NCBI GenBank assembly: GCA_964036295.1
Contig: OZ038471.1
Span: forward strand, 3,465,001 to 3,529,000
Length of the DNA stretch: 64,000 nt
Direction: 5' to 3'
Origin: Plumapathes pennacea
Lineage: Eukaryota; Cnidaria; Anthozoa; Antipatharia; Myriopathidae
The notes below the pieces were generated by a model. The model worked only from the letters and a program-made list of their open reading frames with translations. It was not told the DNA's origin and ran no database searches. This document shows, in pieces, positions 23,501 through 33,500 of this stretch. The first letter of the stretch is position 1. Every line of letters starts with the position of its first letter. Made by a program: the position numbers and the translations under genes.

Positions 23501-26500
23501 ATTTTCGTTGTTTCTTTTCCTTCTGACTTTGACTTCCATAAACTTTTCGCGTGATCTCAAAGCCTCCAGCAAGAGGCTAACTGCATTATTTGGCTAATTC
23601 AAAGACTTTGTTGTCAATGTTGTGGATGCCGCCATCTTGACCGTGCGAACACGCTTGCAAATGAAGACATGGGAACTAAAGTTTTCCGAAAAACTTTGAC
23701 AAGTTTTCGTGTACACGATCAAATTTCACATGTGACAAGTTTTCCTTGTCATAAAAAAGCTAGTACGCCAGCTTTTCAGCAAATGCATTTGTCACAGAAA
23801 ATTTGCCCAAATTTTCTCATGTACATGAGCAAAAAAATCTTGTCACAGAAAACTTGTCATAGAAAACTTGCTCGTGTGCATGGGGCTTTATATTAATTAT
23901 ATTGTACACTCGAAATCCCACACAAGCAACCACTGTACTGCTTCTTAATTTTTCAAACTGTCCAATTAAGGATTAGTTAGACAGCAATTATTTATTTCCT
24001 TGTGTACAATATAATTAGCACATTACTAGACTACATGCTGTCCAATTTGGAAATAATTGGATTCGAAAAATCCCTGACTGCCAAACTGTTGGGAGTTCTC
24101 AAAATTTTTTCATCCAATTATTTCTAAATTGGACAGCATGTAGTCCTATTACATATACTAATTTTCACCTTGAACTTGGATTGAAGCGCCGCGTTGTTGA
24201 TTGATTCGAAACTCCGTCTGTCCGCTCAAGTCAAAACTTTCGTTTGCTGAAAAGAAAACAGCGGATCAAGAAATTCACTTTGCACAACTGAGCATGCGAA
24301 TATATTACCAAACGTTAATAACATTTTGTATTGTTCATTATCAAACTAGTTGGATAGAAAAATATTGCCAATTTGTGGGTCCTGAAAATTTTGTGTTGTG
24401 TCTGCCACACAACGGAGTACTTTTTTTACCAATTGTTTCTTACTGAAACTACTACCTTAAATCCTGAGCCGCACCGAAAACCTTTCTTCGATTTTCTCAT
24501 TCATGTTTTTTCACCAGAGATATATAATACAGTAAGGAGAACTTGGCTTTTGATATCTTGCGCAGATGAAAGCTGATTAAACTACCAATTCTCCTTATAG
24601 CACTCATACAGTTCTTTTTAAAAGGCTGTGTTTTGGGAGTGAAAGGGTTAAAATTGAGTGCACTTTCACCATTACCTGTAACACTACAAATGAATCTTCT
24701 ATTTCTTTGACATTGTTCATCATTCCAGCCTTTTTCGTTAGTATCATACTCGCCGCAACCTTCGTTGTTCCCATTGTAGTTGTTTGGTTCTCCTTTTTTC
24801 CACTGCGTGTAATTCATCAGGGCTCCATCAATCCAGAGCCAGCTGTCATTCTTTTTTCGCAAACCAATCCAGAAAAGTCTGCCATCCAGCAAGAACTTTT
24901 CGTGGATTAGTTGATTCTTATCCTTGGAGTTTAACACTGCTAAATCTCCTCCGATTTTTACACACTCCTCCCGAGCGGAATTCCAGGTCACCGACTGAGA
25001 AGAAGCCGAGTAACAGGAAGGTGTTAAACCCTTTCTGAATTCGTCTGTACACAAGCCTATGGCAGAGGAAAAAGTTAAAGGAACAGCTATTATTGCAGCT
25101 GACCATGCGGTCCCATATTCTTTTGTTTTTCGAAGCATGCAAACAAGTCTTTTGGGTCAATACAATGTTGAAATGACCCATTCGCCTCGTTTGTATGTCA
25201 AACCGCTGACACCGGTGGCACCATTTTGGATTCAAAGCGAGGCTAACCTTGCACGAAATTCGCCAGACATGAAACAAGAGCGTTTATTGCTCTAAAGCAC
25301 CAAGGCGTCCTCTGAGGAGATGCACATATTTCATTTGGGGAGTTGCGTGCACAAATTTCCAAGTTAACATTCTTAGTTTTGCCAGGTCAGCCTCGTTTTG
25401 AAGCTCGTGCCAGTTCCCGTGCAAAGAGCCCATTCGGAAAGACACTTGGGCAATATATACCTGTTATATTTAGGCATCCTCGGAACTCGGCCCTCATGGA
25501 TATGTGCTTGTTCCACGTCGTAGGATGGATACGAACGTAACGAGCCATGATAGGGGGTGACAAAGTGTTACGCACAATAGAATTCCGATCCTTGTTCGCA
25601 GGAAATACCTTGAAAGTTGAAAGCATCCAATAATACAGTTATTTGATGGTTTGCAACGAATACAGTTCTTACTCAAAATGTAGGCGAGTGTATCAATTTA
25701 CAATATTGGCATTGCTAGACAACACATTCTTAGTTTACGAGGTTCTCATTAACCTTACATTGACGCAGACGAAGGTTTAGTTCTCAAAGAAGCTGCTAGC
25801 ATTCCATTCCATCTCACCTTAACTTGTCCGTTTTGCTGGAAATAATGGTAGTCCTTATCGTCTTGACTGTATGAGACGGTGTAGTTGGTCACCCATTGGT
25901 CACAGCAGTCCTGTCTTCCTTGAGTCTCTATGCCAGTTACTTTCAAAGCAAACCTGAAGTCCACTTTCAACCATTGGTTAGGCCTTAGAGCTCGGGCTGA
26001 CCATCCACCTCTTCTTCCAGTGTTTATCCCAGCACCTTGGAGGTTCAACCTGGCGTATCTTGGTCCATGATCAGAATCCCATTCAGACGAAGCCGAGAGC
26101 TGGCTATTCACAATTCTCCTATTTTCCATACCAAGCGCCCTGTTGCATTCTATAAAAAATGTTATAAACAATAAGGTATTTCTGGCGAGGAAATATGCAC
26201 GGATATTTATTCGAGAATATTATCTGTTCCGAAAAGCGAATAGTCGTCCGAGGGCGAAGCTCGAGGGCAACTGTGAGCTTTGAGGAACGTATGTCCAATA
26301 ACAGATATCTGTGCATATTTCCGAAGCCAAAAGTAATTTATTGTCCTTTTTACCCTTCAAGTATTTCGACAGCTTGCCATCCGGGAGTTATCGGCTGATA
26401 ACGAGTGGACGCTATTGGGTGAGGTCATTTGTCACGATTTAACCAATGGCGTGCAAGAGGAAATGTTTGATGGGTCATAAGGCATTATGTACTCAGTTCA

Positions 26501-27340
26501 AAGTTCAATTAAGGCTCGTGACTGTCAAAAATATAGTTTATTGTCCTTATATTGCTCATATATTTCTTAACAATGGGGGTGTGTGCTGTGAATGTGATCA
26601 TGACTAAGATGTGTTGCTGCATGTATACTTGTTATTGATATATTTACCTACCAGAATCAAAAAAAGACAAAAAGGAAATAGAAACAGTAATAATGCTTTG
26701 GATAGAGCTATACCTAAGTTTTCCTAAGTTAAATATATTATTCATTTCATTAGTATGACTGTTCTTCCGTTGTTTCAGGATGCTTGCATGGCCGACTGTT
26801 GCGTCAAACATCAGTACACACCCAGTAGACTAAAAATTAGCTCCAAGCCGGCCAGATTCATAGATCACATCGGCAAAAAGTGATTGTTAATGTAAAGAAA
26901 GTCCTTGCTACTTTTGTAATTAGCCTGCAGACACGAGACGAGGTCTGTATTATTGATAACTGAGACAAGTCTAGACGAGTATGTGGTGTATGTGAGTCAT
27001 CTTGGTTTGCTCAGTAACGGTCTTGCAAGTGCCAAACAGCCTCAATCTCAAGTCCAATCACGGAAAGCACGAAAGTTAAAAGCGTCAAAACGTTGCCGTA
27101 AATTTATCGAGTACCACAAGTAACTGAAATGGCTCAGGCTATTACAGTACTTCGAACTGGCAAGCAGCCGATAACAACTATGATTCTTTGTTTACATTTT
27201 TGATGAGTCATACTCACGCAACTTTAGCCCATCTTACCTTCTGCCCGACTGAACGTCAAGACTTGGGCCACCAGAAGAGTCTGCAGTAAGGTTAAGGAAA
27301 TCTCGCCAAGACCGTTCCTTTCTTCTTTCTTTATCATCAT
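20555..27340 (-). CDS. Predicted type I receptor: discoidin + C-type lectin + Cys-rich + Ig, TM, ITAM/ITSM tail
   Basis: Nine exons (27340-27238, 26149-25818, 25608-25461, 25056-24676, 24246-24169, 23058-22630, 22325-22260, 21767-21489, 21042-20555) join in frame to 767 codons. Order: signal peptide (1-34); F5/8C discoidin domain (about 35-194, CNRALG to RGCLN); C-type lectin domain (195-321) with WIGL, the mannose-type EPN triplet and WND; a linker; a Cys-rich domain I do not recognise (348-490, with CDDC and several N-glycosylation sites); a linker; one Ig domain (513-605, Cys, WFKDG, YYKC); a TM segment (about 619-642); and a 125-residue tail. The tail has YEDL-x7-YHSL (ITAM spacing), TYYEIV (ITSM type) and YLNV (YxN, Grb2 type). 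All exon junctions except the one inside the discoidin domain are phase 1. It predicts a glycan-binding signalling receptor. The weakest joins are at exons 6 and 7. Confidence 0.82.
21333..21354. repeat. (GA)n microsatellite
   Basis: A pure GA run in the last intron of the receptor gene. Confidence 0.9.
23397..23888. mobile_element. MITE with ~50-bp terminal inverted repeats
   Basis: The left end AAGCCCCATGCACACGAGCA continues as an inverted repeat that is perfect for about 35 bases and near-perfect for about 50, and the right end is its complement. The interior has further copies of 'aaattttctgtgacaa'-type blocks. About 492 bp, non-coding, in the receptor intron between exons 5 and 6. Confidence 0.85.
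24030..24144. mobile_element. Small inverted-repeat element in receptor intron
   Basis: ACTACATGCTGTCCAATTTG on the left is mirrored by caaattggacagcatgtagt-type sequence on the right (arms of about 33 bp, loop of about 50 bp). It could form a stable hairpin. It lies about 25 bp downstream of the donor of exon 5. Confidence 0.75.
24488..24652. mobile_element. Truncated AACCCTTTCACTCCC MITE in receptor intron
   Basis: It keeps the family body ('caccagagatatataatacagtaaggagaacttggcttttgata') and an intact right end GGGAGTGAAAGGGTTAA, but lacks the left terminal repeat. It ends about 24 bp from the end of the lectin exon. Confidence 0.7.
26195..26335. repeat. Inverted-repeat element near the discoidin exon
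   Basis: 'gaaatatgcacggatattta'...'ctgtt' on the left is mirrored by 'aataacagatatctgtgcatatttcc' on the right, with a GC-richer centre 'ccgagggcgaagctcgagg'. Non-coding, in the receptor's first intron. Confidence 0.5.
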
Positions 27341-28262
27341 AATTCGCTAGTCATCCCTTTTACTTTTCCACCGACTCTGAACCTTCTCACCACGTTTATC
27401 AGTATAAAAGCTGACGATTGTGCGTGTTCACAAACACTTGGCATCAGTGACTTAATATCCAAGATTTTCTGTCGGAATAAATACGGCTAGAGCCTGTGCG
27501 CTTGTGACGTAATTGCAGCCATGCGATAAGCTTGATAGTGAACGAACACTGGAAAACAGGAAATTGAATACATCATAAGCTGAAGTCATAATTTTCCTCC
27601 GACATTTGTATATTTGCACTTGTAGTATTTTTAATTATAAAACTCAGCCAAACTTATCCTCTCCTGTTATAATGTTTCTTTCCAGTATGGCTCGAGTTTT
27701 GTACAGTTCAGTTCCTAATCTGGCTGTGTTTGGGTCCGTACAATCCAATATTCGGATTCACTTACAAATAACTCATTACAATGCGAGTTTTAAAATTATC
27801 GATAGTAAAGCTTGACAAATAAAAAACAAAACGTGGAAAGACAGTTGAATAGGTGCTTGTTAGAATAATTCGCTAGTCATTCGAAATGTCCAACGAAATG
27901 TGAATTACTGACTGAATCGTGTGCCAGAGAATTATAGCCCGATCGCCCATGCAACAAGTACGAGAGTTGAGTAGAGAGTACATGGTACTTATGAAACAAA
28001 CTTTACGTTTTGGCCTGAGTTATTTTAGAGCTTTGATGGCAGTAAACAAAGTATTCTTACTCTGCTGCTCAGTGTTCACAAAAGCAAAAGAAAATATTGA
28101 CAAAAAACAAATCCTCCAATTATTTGAGTTTTATAAATAGATGGCTCAGTGAGTGCTTTTTTGGATGACTTTCGAAACCCAAAGTTAAAGAAAATACAGC
28201 GGCAAGGCCCGTATGAGAACAAATTTTAATCTGACCAAAACCCAAACTACTCTACGATTTGT

Positions 28263-28473
28263 TTAACCCTTTCACTCCCAAAAGTCATCAAGTTTAATTT
28301 TCTCCTTCAGTTTCGGCAGCACAAATATATCATACAAAAAGGAGAACTTGGCTTTTGATACCTTGCTCAGATGACAGCTGATTAAACTATCAGTTTACAC
28401 TACATCAATCATACATTTTCCTCTTAAAAGGTTGAGAGAGTCTGCATTTTGAACTTGGGAGTGAAAGGTTTAA
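28263..28473. mobile_element. MITE family TTAACCCTTTCACTCCCAA, ~205 bp
   Basis: The terminal inverted repeats TTAACCCTTTCACTCCCAA and (complement) ttgggagtgaaaggtttaa are clear. This copy is in the opposite orientation to the one at 29331-29539. Confidence 0.85.
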
Positions 28474-29330
28474 AAGAACACGCCATTGCCACGCCACGTG
28501 CTTGCTTCGGAATAAGCACCAAGCAGCTGGGTTTCACTTTTTTGTTTACAGATTGGCTGACTGGAGAATGCTCGTACTAAGCAAACGCAAACTGAACCAT
28601 AACAATGACAGGATTATTTTCGACAATCATCCAAAAACATTTAGACTATTATCCTGTTTGACATGCACTAAGCAAATTAGTACCATTCAACTCACGTTTT
28701 ATTTGAGTATTGCACGACAATTAACCTTTTAATGGGCTCATCAGTTTATGGGCGTTTCCTGCTTACCAACGCGGAAATCAGATGAAGTTGAGAGTGGGAG
28801 TAAAGAGATATTGAACTGTGAGTTTTGTTCTGAACAGTTATGTTGAATATGACAAAAACTATAAGAACATTATTCTAATTTTTACCATATTATGATTTTA
28901 TATCGTTTAGCTCTGACAAAGATACTGCATTCAGATGAATATACAATGTGTACGTGATGTAAAGAACTTTTTGTTTGCCCTGCTATTAATCACGACTGAT
29001 ATTGGCACACTGAGGATGGAATCGACAGAGTTGCTAAAATCCAATTGAAGTGCAGCCAGCCTGTTGGCTGAGGACGCTTACAACCAAGTATGTCACCAGT
29101 CCAGAGATCGGACTGCCATTTTACGTGGTCCAACGGCCAAGCTACAAATTATATAAAAGGTACAGTTTGTCCGGTTGTTTACATGCCCACTGTTTTGTTC
29201 TAAAGTAATTTTAGCATTGCCGGTCAACATACTAGACTCATTATATAAATTGACGCCATTGGCTGCTCAATAATCATCACGCAATACTGCCCATGACAAA
29301 GCACTCTCATTATGCAGTGACATGACCATT

Positions 29331-29539
29331 TAACCCTTTCACTCCCAAGTTCAAATTGCATATTCTCCCAACCTTTTAAGAGGAAAATGTATGAGTGATG
29401 TAGTGAGAGTTGATAGTTTAATCTGCTGTAATATGAGCAAGGTATCAAAAGCAAAGTTCTCCTTACTGTATGATATATTTCTGGTGAGAAACTGAAAGAG
29501 GAAATTGAAGTTGATCACTCTTGGGAGTGAAAGGGTTAA
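29331..29539. mobile_element. MITE family TTAACCCTTTCACTCCCAA, inverted relative to 28263
   Basis: It has intact terminal repeats at both ends (taaccctttcactcccaa ... ttgggagtgaaagggtta). The copy 58265-58471 in front of NLR gene 2 occupies the matching place. Confidence 0.85.
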
Positions 29540-30580
29540 AGATATATTCTTCGTTCGAAGATTGTCCTTATTTAGAAGCCCGTTATATGGAGAAAAATTG
29601 TTTTTGAAGCCCGGAAGACACCCTCTAAATCCGTTTCCACGAGAAATCACAACTCGGTGTCGACAGGGTGTCACCCTTGGCGCAGGGAAACCTCGTGTCC
29701 CTCTAGACAACTTTTGGCCATATAAACGAGACCTGGAGCTGTGACGTTATATTGCTATTGTTTTTAAATGTGTGTAAAAGCTGACAGAGAATACATGCGC
29801 CTTTCATAGCGGTTCTTTAAGCCATTTTTATACTAGGAACACTGAGAGGTTAACACTGCTAACAAGTAACGCTAAAAACGTGTTTTCATTAGTCGATGTG
29901 TATCTGGTTAATATTCTGGAGCCCTTGTCTCCGTGATGAATCTACAACAAAGGCACCGCAAATTGTGTTTGTTGCACAAGCCGAAACGTAAACAAAGGCA
30001 CTAAACGTTCAATTCTCAGAATCAAGCACGGTTTAGGAGAAACTTTTCTTGGAAACTCCGATCACACGTCACTGAAAACCGGTGTCCCTTTTAATAATTA
30101 TTGCAGTGTGCGTGTCACGGTAGTACATTTGACAGATTTTGTCACTATGTATACCCCTCAATAAGAGTAAAAGTCAACATAGTTTTAAATTTGCATGTTA
30201 GAGCTTGGCGAAATATGAATAACAATTACAACATGGCTCCCGCAACGTGGCAGCTGGCAATTGCTTTTGATTTGTTTAGTGTGTTTGGCTTGAATAGCGC
30301 CTGAACTAATCTAAACCAAACTGTACTTTCGGTAAAAATTGAGTTCAGTTATTTGGTATTTGCTAATGAGGCCATTTGAATTCGATAGTGGGTAGAACTT
30401 GTCAGGAAAAGTGTACTATCAGTATTGGAGTAAAAAAAATGGGCGAATGGTCAACAGCACTTGAGCAGACTGATGCAAATTAACATAAAAACAATCGCTT
30501 TTCATTGGCGTCACCCAGTGACAGGCTTCGACTTAGTGAGTTGATGAGCATCTGAAAGCCATGCAACAAGCGTTTTAACT

Positions 30581-33500
30581 ATGTCGACTACTTCGCTTCC
30601 AAGAACTTCAGAATCTTTTCAAAAGTTGGAAAAATTATGCAAGGACACATCCAGTCTATTTACTTGGGATGAAGAGCAAAAAGTGTTTAACTCTTTAGAA
30701 ATTAAGAACACTTTAGGAATCGATTGCCCAAACACGTTCTATGACGGGTTGCGTTTGTTACAAAAGCAAGGACAGATAAAAGAAGACAACGTGGTAATGA
30801 TAGAGAAGTGTTTCGCGCAACACTCATCTAAAAAAGATGAAATCCAAAGAGTGGTTGACAAGTACAAGAGCGAGATTCGAAGAAAACGACCAGTGCTAAC
30901 AGGAAGAGATGGCGAGATCGAAGGAGTCACAGCTAAACTTCAATCCGATGAAAGTGCTGTGGTCAATCTATATGGAGAGAGTGGTGTGGGAAAGACGACC
31001 CTCGCGAAGGAGATCTGCTACCGCTGGGAAGAGTCGCTGGGAAGATCCGTGATGGTAGATTTGAGAGAGGTCAAAGAAATGAAGTATCTCTACTTTGACA
31101 CTTTGCATACTCTCGAACCCGACAAGACCATTTTGGTCTATGACGAGGAAGCGGTTCTCAAGCGCGTTCGAGAACTCACGGAAGAGGACAAAGTTCTCTT
31201 GGTTCTGTTTGATAACTGTGATCAATTTGCAGGCGGTGAAGACGAGGAGAGTAAGAGCTTACAAATGAAATTTTTGGGTTTCCTTGAGCGGCTTAAAAGT
31301 CCGGAAGTTGACAAGTTCAATAAGCTCAGGATCTTGTTGACAGCCGTAAATCAGTTCGCTGCGGAGAAATCAGCTATAGAAGATGTATATCTGAAACCTC
31401 TGGAAAAAAGACAGTCAGGGGAACTACTGATGTCTGAAGGAGAACTACATATTGCAGAAGAACAGAAAAGCAAGGTGTTGCAACTGTGTGGAGGGAGGCC
31501 TCTGCTACTCAAGATTGTGGCTGCTGCAGTGAAGCAAGAAGGAGTGAAACTCAAAACCTTGATTAATAAGATAGAAGAGGGATTTGCAAGAGTCAAAGGT
31601 AAACCAGTGGAAACAGTGAAGCCACCAGGAGCAGAGAAACCAGAAGTCAAAGAAAGAGAGCCAGAACTGACTACAGCTGGTGAAAAGCCGGAAGTTGACG
31701 TTCAAACCTCCTCATTTCTGAGACCAATGTTTTTTAATCTACCGAGCAAAGAGTTGCAGGATGCAGCTGTTTCATTATCTTTGTTTTGCCGTCCATTTTC
31801 GCCAGATGCGTCAGCTCGTGTTCTAAATGTTGAGGAGGATAAAGCAACTTTCCTCCTAGAATGCCTCAGGAGCTACAACTTCGTAACAATTGAAGATTCA
31901 AGCGCAAAGCAGTTGATGTATGACATTCACCCTCTGCTCAAGGCATTTGTGAATGACATACGAAATGAGGCAGCCTTCAAGAAAGTCTTCCAAGAAGCTG
32001 AAACTCGGTTCTCGCACTGGTTCATGGACAAAGCTACTAATCTTGCCAAACTACTTGATGGAGACTACGTCAAAGTGCACCGCATGTTCAATGAAGAAAG
32101 GGCCAACTATGAGCTTGCACTGGGCATCACTACAAACAGAGACCACCTTTTCATTCCTGATGGACGGTACCACGAGAACGCCATGCTGGCTTTCCTTTTT
32201 AATGCCATGCTTGATTTGGGAACAAGAAGGAACCTGTTCAGATGCTGGGCAGACACTGCAGAAAAAGGGAGGAAAGGTACGTTCTGTAAAATTCAATGCT
32301 TCTGAGGTCATAACCGAGCAGATGTTGGTTAACAGATTTAAAATTAACTAACTTGCGCGCCCATATTAAAGAAAAAAGTGTTTTTGGTGCATCAGTTGTC
32401 TCTTTCTTTTACCAGTCTCTCACTACGGCTGCGGCTCAAAGTTGTTTTAGTGCATAGATCAGTTACAAAACATCGGCCAGACAATGCCCTGTATCGAGGA
32501 ACCAGGCTGGAAATTTTTGCTGCAATTTATAAATCAAAATAAAATACAGTGGAACCTCCCTGAGCGACCACCTCCCGTAAGTGACAACCTCTCTCAAGCG
32601 ACCACTTACCAAATGACCGGTTGTTCATTTCTATTAGTGGAACCTCTCGTAAGCGACCACCTCTCGTAGGCGGCAGCGACCACCATTGAGGCTCACCATT
32701 TGAGTGTTTCTATTGTTTTTTTTTTTTTACCTCTGGTCAGCGACCACTTTATGCTCTCAAAGAGCAAATTTCTGAGCAAGGACTAACTTCCTTGCAGAAA
32801 CTGGACCGGACGAAACACTTAACGTCTAATGTAAACGTGCAACAGAACACAAGGTTGATTTATCAAAACACAAGTTGTTTTTCACTCACTAAAACTGCAT
32901 TATTTGACACTGGTTGTGGCTCAAAGCTGAATCTCACTTAGGCCTCCCATGGTGAGAAATTCCCGTAAGCGACCACCTCCCGTATTAGCGACCACTTAAA
33001 GACGAACGAAGGGTGGTCGCTTACAGGGCCCGGTTTTTCGAAAGTCGATTAAGTTTATAATCCAGGATTAACGAAATTCTTTCTCTCGACCTCTCTCTCA
33101 ATAAACTGCAGAGTTTTGTTCGAAGATGTGGATTAGTAAGCTTGTCCCAGCAAACGTTATCAAGAAAGTCGTTGTGGACGAAACTTTCACGTTTTCAGTC
33201 TTATAAATAACAAGAAAGTTTAGACCTAATCCAGGATTATCCTATCGTGCTTTGAAAAACTGGGTCCAGGAGGTTCCACTGTAATCATTAACTAATAATT
33301 TGTGTGTGATGGCTAGTTCTTCGAAGTCTTATCTTGTTTCTATGGAATGGCATATCTAACGTTTGTCATCAAAGTGACGTGATTTTTGTTTGTTTGTGCT
33401 TAAAGACTGCCTTGCTGCTAACCTGAGGTGCTGGGAAGCCTTACAAGTACTTGAGATTGAAGGCAGCCACAAAGCTCATGAAGTCCTGGAAAAAGCAAAA

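Larger units (their letters stand above)
27341..30580. promoter_or_regulatory. Divergent intergenic region between receptor and NLR gene 1
   Basis: The receptor (minus) and NLR gene 1 (plus) start head to head, 3.2 kb apart. The last kilobase, about 29540-30580, is nearly identical to 58471-59508 upstream of NLR gene 2, so both NLR genes probably share promoter elements. Two MITE copies in opposite orientation lie at 28263-28473 and 29331-29539. Nothing else is recognisable in 27341-28262 or 28663-29330. I could not place a transcription start. Confidence 0.55.

Noticed and set aside
23229-23597. Plus-strand frame of 122 codons
   Set aside because: It overlaps the long-TIR MITE at 23397-23888 and has no recognisable domain.
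30101-30304. Short frame upstream of NLR gene 1, also kept upstream of gene 2 (59035-59232) with a 6-bp in-frame indel
   Set aside because: The whole 1-kb flank is nearly identical between the copies, so conservation is not specific to the frame; no domain or signal is seen.
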